Shown piece after piece: positions 22,901-33,469 of a stretch of 64,000 nt of DNA (position 1 is its first letter; each line of letters opens with the position of its first letter). The position numbers and the translations under genes are program-made. The stretch lies in contig NC_061862.1 of assembly GCF_907164915.1 (NCBI RefSeq), positions 9,597,505 through 9,661,504 on the forward strand. The letters run 5' to 3'. The notes below the pieces were generated by a model. It was not told the DNA's origin. It made no database searches and worked only from the letters and a program-made list of their open reading frames with translations. The DNA is from Impatiens glandulifera (taxonomy: Eukaryota > Streptophyta > Magnoliopsida > Ericales > Balsaminaceae).

Positions 22901-24390
22901 AAACAAAATGTCACCCACATATAAAACCAAAAATAGACGTTTACTCCCACTGAACATGTGATACACAAATAATCAATTAAATTCACCTCAAAACCAAAAG
23001 AGAGAATTGTTATTTTGTAAAAATTTTGGTATCACTAACGAGACGTTTCTTTAAGTCTATAGATGAATTTCTTTAATTTGCAAACCATATTAATTTGGTC
23101 TCTCGACACAAAGTATTCTCATTGCACCAAATTGTTTTTCAATGTCTCTATTGGAGAAACCCCTTAACATCTACTTTGGTGAAGCTCCATATCAAAATAT
23201 GTAATGGGTACCATAAATTGTTCTTAAAGAGTAATTCAATTAAATTGGATTGTCATAAAGACACTTGATTTTGAGGTTGTTGAGTTTGTACTTAATGAGT
23301 TTGATCATATTGTCTTGTTACTCTTGATTTTTGAACATTATCCTCAATATCAATAAAATTCTTATCAATGTCAAGAACACTTGAGATATAAATCAAATCT
23401 TCCACAATAGGAATTATTGATCTAAATCATTTTTAAAGACACAATCATTTCTCCCCTCAAACTCAATATCCTCAAAACAAATATTGCAGTCTCGTCTAAA
23501 AAAAATATCTTTAACTTGACATCATAAAAAAAAATTATAGCCCTTAATTATTTAGGATATTCAATAAATTAGTTGCTCACATTTATAAACTTAAGTAACA
23601 ACTAAATTCAAATAATGATTTATCCCATCTCAAAATACTTAATGCAACATTAATATCAAGTCTTTGGACAGTAATATTAATTGCTAATAGTATTTTGGTG
23701 TAATGATCAAACATTAATAATAAGACATGTCAAATAATCAATCTATCTTTGGATGGATTAATTATTCACATAAATAAGACTTTATAATTATTACATATTT
23801 ATCATCACAAGTATTAATGCAATTCTGTCAATTAATTATCAGCCTTTGGGCCAAATAATATAATCACATGAATTACACAATACAACCATTCAAAATTGTC
23901 TTGAATTAATTTCAACAAACATTGTCACTTTGGTGATTATTTGTATCAATCAATACAATCCAAATAATGAACAATAATATCATTAATTTAAATTTAAATG
24001 TTATATTATTGTATATAACCCAAATCAATAATATATAATTTTCCAAATAACATATAATTTATTTTATTATAAAAAATAAAATTATACTATATGCCAAATC
24101 TTACTTGATTTTGAAATTTGTAATGTCTCATATTAATTAAATTAAATAATAAATCTTTAAGATTTATTTGACCAAATTTCAAATATTAGCCTAAATCCAA
24201 TTATTAATTAATTTATTAATAATCATTGACCTTAATCTTTTAATCCTAAAATAAAGGATATAATTAAAATTTTATTATAATTGATTTTTATATATATATA
24301 ATCTTAAACATTATTCCTTAATTATCTCTTGATTTATAATATATATTATATATTATTTAATCCCTTAACAACAAATATCAACCGTCAATT

Positions 24391-24702
24391 TAAAACACGG
24401 TCAATTTAAAACAGAGAATTTCTCCCTTTAACCCTTTAACGAGAAAATCTAAACCGTTTAACAAGAAAATCTAAACACGGTCAATTTAAAACAGAGAATT
24501 TCTCCCTTTAACCCCTTTAACAAGAAAATCTAAACCGTTTAACAAGAAAATCTAAACACGGTCAATTTAAAACAGAGAATTATGTTTGAAATTCTCAAAA
24601 CCAATATATATAATCCGAAAATATGAAATTATCTATAACCTAATATTATGTCTTTGAAATTATCAAAACCAATATATATAATCCGAAAACATGAAATTAT
24701 CT
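24391..24702. repeat. Two tandem repeat blocks inside the young LTR element
   Basis: CACGGTCAATTTAAAACAGA recurs at 24396, 24476 and 24557 (period 80-81 bp), including CTCCCTTTAACCC and AACAAGAAAATCTAAAC segments. Immediately after, TTTGAAATTMTCAAAACCAA recurs at about 24584 and 24654 (period about 70 bp). These lie near the primer-binding end of the element, in what would be its leader. Confidence 0.8.
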
Positions 24703-25075
24703 ATAAATTCATGCATATATATATATATATTTATGATTACTGAGAATCTAAATATCCTTAAACCGAGGAGGAATCTTAATTATGAGATAATTCAAATATC
24801 TCTTCCCATCAATCTTCATGATAACATCATACGATATTAATTAATATATAACCGTTACTCTTTACAGAAACTTAAAGATCTAGGAACTTAACAAAACCAG
24901 AGAATCTAAATATTTATAAATCCATAAATCTTTATATCTTTATACCAAATTAATATATATATATATATATTCCTAATAACATGCTTTTATTTTTATTATG
25001 AATTGCATGCCTATAAATTTCATGCATATATATCTACTTTTCACATAATTAAATTAGGATGACTCTGATACCAAT

Positions 25076-25564
25076 TGTTAGAATTATCCTAATTAGATCC
25101 TAATTTAACGTGTGAGAAATTAAAATCTTGAATGCTGCGGAAGCGTACCTTAATTAATCGCATGAATTGTGAATCTAATCTTCTCTTTCCTTAAACTTTG
25201 CATGGATTGAATGAATCTTTCCTTAAACTTTCCTTATATGGAATGGTTCTTCCATTTGATGAGTAAGTCAATAGGTTTCTCTCTCTGTTGATGGGGACGC
25301 AAAAGAGAATTGACGTTACTTCAAATGGGGACCATTACCGTTACATATAACCAACAATAAGTTAGTTATTATAGTTTGACAATTTCTAATTTAGCCCCTT
25401 CATAAAATTAGAAATGTCACTTAGGTATCCTCACTTTATTTTCATGACAAATACACCCATAAGCCATAAACTTAATTTCACATTAGATCACATTATTTTG
25501 GCTTATATTAAATATGACACATGCACAATTATTTATTATACAAGTGACCCTAAAAATTCCAACA
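25076..25564 (-). repeat. 5' LTR (right copy) of the young element
   Basis: 489 bp, matching the left LTR throughout by eye. The tRNA-Met primer-binding site lies just left of it, so this is the promoter LTR. TAATC follows immediately as target duplication. The 60-codon frame at 25414 copies the one in the left LTR and is not a gene. Confidence 0.95.
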
Positions 25565-25569
25565 TAATC

Positions 25570-26096
25570 TACTCCCTTAGACTCAATAAAACCTAAAAAT
25601 TAAGTCATAACTAATCAATTAAGAATGGACAGCCCTCCAGCCAAACCTAAGACTACATTATATATATATATTGTGAAGTTATTCATGCCCTAGCTAGTTG
25701 TTGGTTACTGAAATGTGAGAGTAGTACTATTTTATCAAGAGGGTATTGTAACATGGTTGACCTCAAACTTATGTTCATCCATAGCAGCCAATTACAAATC
25801 AATTGAAAACAAGTTGCTTAATGATAGGTTAGGTTTATGATTAAAGAAGGGAACTATACATTACAAATTAATCAATGTAGTACTTGTAACTGCTACTGGA
25901 ACCCCACTTGTGTATAATTAGAAAAAAATGTAAAGAAAGACCATTCTTGTATCAATCATTGCCTGTTGACCATGGTTGATAAATAAAAGCAGTTAGCTGC
26001 TGCATGCCAAGTTTACATTTCATCACACAAGTCTTCATAATACTCCTCCTATCTTTCCAAGTTTGATCAAAATCCAGGTTCTTTCTTACTCAAACA
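25570..26096 (+). promoter_or_regulatory. Upstream region of the CASP-like gene
   Basis: Half a kilobase separates the LTR element from the CASP-like start codon. A TATA-like GATAAATAAAAG at 25977-25989 is the most plausible core promoter, about 110 bp before the ATG. Because the minus-oriented 5' LTR abuts this region, the LTR promoter and the gene promoter are divergent. Confidence 0.4.
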
Positions 26097-26676
26097 ATGG
26101 CCAGTCAAAGACTCTATGTCTTAGTTCCTAGAGCCCTGTCCTTTCTAGCAAGCATTGTGGCAGTCATTTTTATGGCTACAAGTAATCAGAACACGATTTG
26201 TGCCATTGACTTTGAATTCAAGTTTCGCAGAAGTTTTGTCTTCAGGTATGTTCCTTTTGATTTTCGAATTCTCAAGCAATCTGGGTTAATTTGGGTGGGT
26301 TGTGCAGATATTTTCTTGTTGGGAATGCTATTGCAGTCGTGTATGGATTTCTGACTCTAGTTGGGTCTCGGAAATTCTTGCTCTCACGATTCATTGTCGT
26401 TTTTGACGTGGTAATTAATCACTCTTTCCCTTATTTTGTTCTTCTTCTTCTGTAACTGGCTAACACGACAAACTGATCGACATGATGCAGTTTGTGACAT
26501 TGTTGCTGGCATCGTCATCATCTGGAGTGTTAGCCATAGCTCTTTTGAGGAAGAAAGAAGACTACCATGTTCAAGCAGCTATTGGCACTGGTTTTGCTGC
26601 TGTTTCTTTATACTTTTTCAGCATTCTCTACACCATTCCACATTCCAAAGCCATAAACTGTTGTTGTGGTAACTAA
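26097..26676 (+). CDS. Short CASP-like membrane protein (CASPL), three exons
   Basis: Exons 26097-26245, 26308-26410 and 26491-26676 join in frame at GT-AG sites to give 145 residues. Four hydrophobic segments are visible. The first holds the conserved Arg (PRALSFLASIVAVIFMATSN) and the third the conserved Asp (VVFDVFVTLLLASSSSG), the two charged residues that define the CASP/MARVEL-like family, and RYFLVGNAIAVVYGFL matches its second helix. CASPs scaffold the Casparian strip and CASP-like proteins form other plasma-membrane domains. The protein is shorter than usual: the loop between helices three and four (KKEDYHVQ) lacks the Trp and paired Cys common in this loop. It could be an atypical subgroup or an internally shortened copy. 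Confidence 0.85.
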
Positions 26677-26679
26677 ATT

Positions 26680-28200
26680 CCCGGGATGTCTCTTTCTTTT
26701 GTTCTGACAAAAAATTTAAAGCTTTTGTTTCTTTGGTTGCTGAAATGTGTGTTTAAAGTTAATCCAACAAGTGGAGGGTGTTAGCTTAATGGCTCCTTTC
26801 TTGTTGGTTCTGGGTATCGTTACATATTTTTAGGAGTTGTATACACAAAGTTAAACAAACATGATAAAATCAACATGGAATAATGTACTATAATTGTGTT
26901 TCTAAAGTTGAATATGTTGGAAACGAGATGGAGCTAGAAATTATACGGGCCTAAGAAATCAATTATCACGAATTCAATTTCTATTACCAACATTTAAATT
27001 AAGAAAAGTTGTGTTAACTTCCTAAATACAAAACAAATAAATAAAATTGAATTCATGTTGAGTGAAAAGAGGAAATCTCAATATCATTTAATATAGTTCA
27101 TATATTTCAAATTTTAGTGTTTTTTCTTATACCCAGGCGGCCAGGCCTACCCTTGTGAGCGAGGTCGTTAGACCATTAATAATGTTATTATGACATTTAC
27201 AACTAAACTAGATTGTTTTTTTTTTAAATACAATATTATTATATACTATTATATTTTTTCAAATTAAATTAAAAATATGTATAATTTTTTTTTTTTCAAA
27301 TAGGATACCAGAAAACTTGGACAGAGATCTCTTTATATAGATTATAGTTTTTATTGAGTCCAATAGTGAGTAACGGGATGACAACGGTACTCTCCTCTAC
27401 TAGTTGGGTAGTGGAGTAACCCGATTTTTATTTCTAAAGGGATCTCTATTTATGTCTCAATTCCCGATTTGTAGAATGTGAAATTATACTTATTATTTTC
27501 TAAATATATTAAATATTAAAAATAATATTATATTTTAATTAACACATTTAAATTAAAATAATTTAAAATTATTATAACTTAAATCTAATATCTTAACTAA
27601 GTTATTATAAAATATAATTAACCAAAAAATATTAATATATATTTTATCCTTAAACAACATTTAATCATCCCTATTACATAATATAAATTAATCCATTCTA
27701 CAAAATATAAATTAACTTAAAATAGATATAACAATATACTTAATTAAACATAAATTTTAAAATATTCATTAACAAGAAAAAAAATATATTTTCTTGAATA
27801 GTCATATAAAAGTTACAAAAAAAAATCAACTTTGTTGCTGCTAAAACGGAAGAAAAATCTAAAAATAGAGATCGAAAATTAAGTTAATAAATAAGTATAA
27901 GATTATAAAAGTTAAAGAATCCGCCTAACTTTATTAAATAATAAATAACATTAAAACTAGTAATATCAAAAATTGAAAAAACATAAAAAAAAATTACTTA
28001 TTTGCATAATTATGTTGTAAAAGTTAAACAATATAACAATTTTTTTATTATTAAAAACTTGGAGTTAGAACAAAAATTAAAGAGAAGGTTGAAGATGGAA
28101 TTTAAAATAAGTTTCAATCTTGATGAAAAATAAAAATTAAGAGTCATGACTATGAGAGGAAAACAATGATGTTGTCGTGATTTATGATTTTGGGTAAAAA
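26680..28200. other. Intergenic after the CASP-like gene
   Basis: The first 150 bp or so should be the CASPL 3' UTR. The rest is AT-rich with a less biased island at 27300-27470. No coding sequence or element boundary was recognised. Confidence 0.5.
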
Positions 28201-28214
28201 GAAAATAAATAATA

Positions 28215-28530
28215 GATCCCCTCTTCTAGCCTAACGGCAACAAGATGTGAATATCCTTCAGGCCTCCATGAGGTCCTGGGTTCGAGCTCGTCGGGCGGTA
28301 AGTTTTGCGCGCTGGTTAAGTGTGTTTGCGGGTTATTGCTTAACCTGCGAGAATTAGTTGACAACAAGAGGTGGATATCCCCCGACCTCCATGAGGTCCT
28401 GGGTTCGAGTCCGTCGGGCGGCAAGTTCTACGAATGGTTAAGTGTGTTTGTGGACTATTGCTTAACCCGCGGGAATTAGTCGCACTCCATAAGAGCAGCG
28501 GAACCCAGCATTCTAAAAAAATAGTATATT
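28215..28530 (+). repeat. Tandem pair of tRNA-derived SINE-like units
   Basis: GAGGTCCTGGGTTCGAG occurs at 28270 and 28393, each followed by a TCGTCGGGCGG or CCGTCGGGCGG stretch, GGTTAAGTGTGTTTG and TTGCTTAACC. The period is 123 bp. GGTTCGAG is a pol III box B, and the left sequence CTAGCCTAACGGCAACAAGATG could be a decayed box A. An A-rich end (CTAAAAAAATAG) follows the second unit. The minus-strand frames across this block are not genes. Confidence 0.6.
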
Positions 28531-28599
28531 TATTGTAACGATAATTAAGATGTTTAATTTGAAAAGTCATTTAAATTTTAACAATATATATATATTAAT

Positions 28600-28962
28600 A
28601 TTAATATTAATATGAGAAATGATTGAGAGAAGAATTTGATGGAGTAAATGATGTGGCGCAATTTGATCATTTTATCCTTTTTCCAACTTGTGATGTAATG
28701 ACATATCATTCCCTCCCCTATCACTTCTTTATTAATATATTGAGTATCTATTGGTAACACATTTAACACATAAATTTTCATTTAATTGTTTTGATTTTAT
28801 TGACATTATTATGTAATTTAATTTTAGATATGTATTAAATTATGATTTTTTTTTTAAATATGGAAAAATAACTTCTTCTTTTTTTATTTGACAATAGCTA
28901 TAATTTTTGTATTATAAATGAAATGTTATATATATAATTATAAAAAATACTTTTATAGTATT

Positions 28963-29053
<91 letters not shown>

Positions 29054-30050
29054 TATAAATGTAATATTAACTCGCGATCAATTAAAATTTAGGATCATTA
29101 ACTATGATTAAATTATAGAATTAAACATATTCTTAAATATAAAAATTAATAATGAAATAATATATATATATATATAAATAAAAGAGTAAATATATTTAAT
29201 ATATAAATATAACGAGGGAGAAATAAATATTTATAGATAAATTAACTATAAGAGAATATATATATATTTATATAATAAGAATATATATATATATATATTA
29301 ATTAAAAGAGAAAATTTATTTATTTTACTAGATTTTTTATGATAATATTTATGTATAAAAAATAATTAAATAGAGACGTAATCTTATATATAAATATAAA
29401 AATTAACAGTAAGAAAGACAATATATATAATATTTATATATATGAGAAAATATTTATATAAAATTAATAATAAAATATAATATATATTTATATTAAGAAA
29501 ATATATAATATATATGAAGAGATATAAAAATAAAATAAAATAAAATATGAGAGATAATTTAGCAATCCTACCTCCTTTCCATCACATATTAAAATTTTAA
29601 CAGGTTTTATAGAGACTATGTATATAATTATGTATAAATAAAAATAAGTAAAAAAATAATTATACATATAAAGGTTTTTTTATATATTTTATAATGTTAT
29701 TTTTTTTATTTTTAAATTAATAAATATAAATTTAATATTACATGTTGAGAGACAAATATAAATGAATATATATATAATGAAAGAAAAATAATATTATATA
29801 AAATTAATAATGAAAGAAAAAATATATTTATATTATAAGAAAATATGATGAGAAAAAAAAATATATTAATAATTAATATGTGAAAATATTATAGTAATTT
29901 ATAAAATCTTTATATATATTATAGTGTTATTATATATATATATAATATATATATATATAAATTAATAATTATAGAAAAATATATATTTATATAAAATTAG
30001 TGAAAATAAAAATATATTTACTTGAGAAAAAGAAAAATTAGCAATTTTAA
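28600..30050. other. Extremely AT-rich intergenic block with long AT tracts
   Basis: Almost pure A/T for 1.4 kb, with alternating AT runs and TATATTTATAT phrases. No coding sequence. It ends at the promoter of the FLOE-like gene. Such blocks can be matrix-attachment-like, but there is no specific evidence. Confidence 0.6.
28966..29046. repeat. (AT)n microsatellite, about 81 bp
   Basis: An uninterrupted alternating TA run, the longest in the window. It is perfectly self-complementary and could extrude as a cruciform; length is likely polymorphic and assembly-sensitive. Confidence 0.95.
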
Positions 30051-30055
30051 GTGGG

Positions 30056-30378
30056 TTTATATAAAAAGGCGTGAGATTTTGTTTATAAGACCAATTATTG
30101 GTGTGCATATAGTAAATAGAATTTTATTTTTATCTGTTTGTGAGTGACTGACTCAATATATAATAATTTATATAAATAAATCCACAAATACTCGTTCCTT
30201 AGCACATACTTTTCTCTCTCTATCTATATCATCAAGTCGGTGCCTACCTTGCCTGACAGTCCACCCTTAATTCCTCTCTCTCTCATCTTTTCTTTTTCCA
30301 ACCCTAATCCTTCCTTCCTTCCCCGATTTTCTCTTTAATCGGTTCGCTTAAACCTAGCTATCTCCTATCTATCTATCT
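30056..30378 (+). promoter_or_regulatory. TATA box and leader of the FLOE-like gene
   Basis: TTTATATAAAAAGGCG at 30057-30070 is a good TATA box about 320 bp before the ATG. The leader turns pyrimidine-rich (TCTCTCTCT, CTTCCTTCC) between 30210 and 30340 and ends in CTATCTATCT before the start codon. Confidence 0.5.
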
Positions 30379-33300
30379 ATGGCTTCTGGATCATCGGCTC
30401 GTAATAATCCCGGTTCTAAAGGTTTTGATTTCGCTAGCGACGATATTCTCTGCTCTTATGACGATTACAATCACGACGCTTCTAACGGAACTCATTCTGA
30501 ACAACCTATTGGAACTAATTCCGCCAAGGTCTTTTTTTCTTTCTCGATCTATTCATTATTCTTTCGATTGTTCAGACTTTTACTTTTCCTCCTGGATTTT
30601 AGGTCTGTGAAATCGTAAGGATAAAGATCGATTCATTAGTTTATTTCAATTTGGTAGCTAATTGAGTTTGATGATTGATTGCAAGCTAAGTTATATCTAA
30701 TTGTATATGGATAGTTTCTGAACTGGCATTGCTGCGTTTGTTAAGTTTTAGAGTATTGACTTTTCCTTGATGCGTGCTTCAAATATGTGTTTCTGTATAT
30801 AGATGAAAATTAGGACTTGTTTCCCTAAAAGAATCAATTTTGATGGTTACAATCAAGTGTGACATCGAAAGTTGAGGAACATATTCTTATGATCATTGAT
30901 AAACTAGTTGTACCTTCTATCTGTTCTGGTTTATAATTGGCAAGAAGAAACCCAAAAGAGCATGTTTGAGGTTCTCAACTTTCCACTTGTTTTCTGGACT
31001 GAAATACTCATCACTAGGATCTTCACAGGTTCACTATGGATTGTGAAGGTCATAGAGGATTTTCACAACTATCCATACTAACAAATGATTTCACGATGTT
31101 GTTTAGTCATTGTTATTTCTCATTCCTTGTAGTTTGGTGGTGATGTAGCATCAAATAGCAATTTCTAAAAGCATGACCTCATCTCTTAAGCTTGTTTTAT
31201 CTAGGGTTATGTTTTGTTTTATGAAAAAAATAGTTTATTATTTAAACTATTACATCCTTATTTTGGTAATTTAGTGATGATTTGATGAAAAAATTTATTG
31301 GTGTTGAGATGCTGGTTAATCCAAATAACCCACATCAAACAAAGGCCCTCCCTCTCTTTTACATTTTTACTTCTTGTCTTTTGACACTTAATTTCATTAG
31401 CTTTGTAGCATACTTTTCTAGTAGTGTTGAAGCAAGTTTTTAGTTCCTACGTGTTGAGTCATTTGCTTATAAATATTATTGGACGATTTATTGAAATAGC
31501 TCGAATTATCAATCATGTCATACCATTTTTCATTGTTTGGATGCCTGCATAATATATCTACCAGACTCCTTAGTTCATCATCTTGCAGCTTGTCAAAAAT
31601 TCCCTTTTATGTGTTTTGTTTCTCGAATCTTTCTTGCCTCCTGTGTGTTGACTGCCTAACATTTATGTTCCTCTTTCCAGGAATTCCACAAAAGTAGGAT
31701 GGCAAGATCATCTATGTTCCCTGCTCCTGCATACAGTCCTCCAGATGAATCCTTTAACCATGAGGTGATATCTGTTGTTGAAAAGACTATGAAGAAACAT
31801 TCTGACAATCTGATGCGTTTCCTTGAGGGACTAAGCTCGCGTCTATCTCAGCTGGAACTGTATTGTTACAACCTTGATAAATCCATTAGTGAAATGCGTT
31901 CTGATTTAAACCGTGATCATGGGGAACAAGATTCGAAGCTAAAATCACTGGAGAAGCATTTACAAGAGGCAAGTCAAAATACTTTTTTTCATAAACTTGA
32001 CCTTGTTAACACACTCGGGGTAACTCAAGTCTAAGTTTTAATTACCATTGAAAAGTGATTTCTATATAATTGAGTTGTTTGTGGTTATTTTATAGGTACA
32101 CAGGTCTGTACAGATATTACGAGACAAACAGGAACTTGCAGAAACACAAAAAGAGCTTGCTAAGCTTCAGCATGCACAAAAGGAGTCAACCTCCACAAGT
32201 CACTCTCATCAAATCGAGGAAAGAGCTGCAGCTCCATCTTCTGAAGCCAAGAAGCCTGAAGGCCCATCAGATGTTCATCAGGGCCAACAACTCGCTCTTG
32301 CCCTACCCCATCAAGTGTCCCCCATTACAAGACCCGTAGAGCAACAACAACCCATTGCACCACCCCAACCACAGCCCTTGCCCCAATCGCAGGCATATTA
32401 TTTGCCCCCAGCCGGCTTACAAAACCCACCTGCATTGCCCCATCAATCTCCATCTCCTCAGTATCTGCAGCCAGATTCCCAGTACAGGACTTCACACTTA
32501 CAAGACATGTCCAGGCCTGGAGCTCAGCCTGTGCAAAATCATGGCAATCAAGCACCACCACTACCTCAGTATCAGCAGCAATGGCCCCAACAACAGCCTT
32601 CAGTGTCATCACAGAATAGAGTTCCACCAGGTTCTTTTTCTTTTTAATTAATTTTTTTTTTTAAAAAAAGTTTACATCTTGAACTTGAAATGGAGAGCAA
32701 CAAAAGCTTTGCCTCCAACACAATAGACTAAAAAACTAAAGACAATCCAAACAGAAAAGCTTGAACAGATCTTGAAAGAAACACTAAACAAAAACCCATA
32801 TAAAATTGATCTTTTCTCACATGATGAGTTATATTGTACCAGGTTCAGTTTACCCTCCATATCTACCTGGTCAACCAGCAAATATTCCTCCTCCCCCTCC
32901 TTCTCAAGAGAGTATTCCAAATAACATGGGAATGCAAGGGGCTTACACAGGAATTCCCCAACAAGGTGGGTTTGGTGGTGGTCCTGGTAGGACCATGCAG
33001 TCACAGCCTCAACAGATGAAGGCTAATTATGGAGTACAGACAAATGATGGTTACAACAACACACCTCAGTTTACACAAGGAAATGCATACATGATGTACG
33101 ACGCTGAAGGGAACAACAGGGCACACCATCAGAACCAACCGCCGCCGCCTCAATTCTCACAAGGTAGTTATCCTCCAAGCTCTCCTCTTCAAAACCCACA
33201 GTCGATGGCAAACACAGTGAATCGACCACAACCACCAAATCAATCCCCATTCATGCGCAACAATAATAATAATAACAACACTTATGGTGAATTAATCGAG

Positions 33301-33462
33301 AAGCTTGTGACAATGGGCTATAGAGGAGATCACGTGACTGGTGTGATCCAGAGGCTGGAGGAGAGCGGGCAGCCGATTGACTTCAATGCTGTGCTCGACA
33401 GGTTGAACGGGCATCCTTCTTCTTCTGGTTCTGGTTCTCAAAGAGGAGGATGGTCAGGCTGA
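30379..33462 (+). CDS. FLOE: DUF1421 protein of the FLOE family, four exons
   Basis: Exons 30379-30528, 31681-31968, 32096-32630 and 32843-33462 sum to 1593 nt, 530 residues. The N-terminal exon is Asp/Ser-rich (FDFASDDILCSYDDY). Exon 2 holds the conserved helical block NLMRFLEGLSSRLSQLELYC. Exon 3 begins VHRSVQILRDKQELAETQKE and becomes Gln/Pro/Ser-rich. Exon 4 ends with a UBA-like DUF1421 domain at about 472-516 (IEKLVTMGYRGDHVTGVIQR). This DS-rich, coiled, QPS-rich, DUF1421 order is that of FLOE proteins, whose Arabidopsis member FLOE1 forms hydration-dependent condensates in seeds. The length is nearer FLOE2/FLOE3 than FLOE1. Intron 2 must use a GC donor (GAG|GCAAGT) to keep frame. Confidence 0.9.
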
Positions 33463-33469
33463 GATTTCA

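Larger units (their letters stand above)
21539..25564 (-). mobile_element. Complete LTR retrotransposon with apparently identical LTRs, TSD TAATC
   Basis: Two 489-bp direct repeats (21539-22027 and 25076-25564) start TGTTAGAATTATCC and end AAAATTCCAACA; every landmark is offset by exactly 3537 bp and I found no difference by eye. Target duplication TAATC lies at 21534-21538 and 25565-25569. A primer site TGGTATCAGAGTCATC (minus strand, 25058-25073, two bases inside the right LTR) matches initiator tRNA-Met, and a purine tract AGTGGGAGAT abuts the left LTR. Orientation is therefore minus. The interior keeps only traces of Copia coding sequence, so it is a non-autonomous Copia derivative. Confidence 0.95.

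Noticed and set aside
28265..28430. A tRNA gene at the GGTTCGAG motif.
   Set aside because: No acceptor stem or anticodon arm can be formed around it; the duplicated unit fits a SINE better.
28182..28570. Two minus-strand frames with a PRTSWR phrase.
   Set aside because: They translate the SINE-like units; such phrases arise from the box B region in many plant genomes.
32325..32651. Alternative frames on both strands over FLOE exon 3.
   Set aside because: Shadows of the Gln/Pro-rich exon, which alone continues in frame into conserved neighbours.
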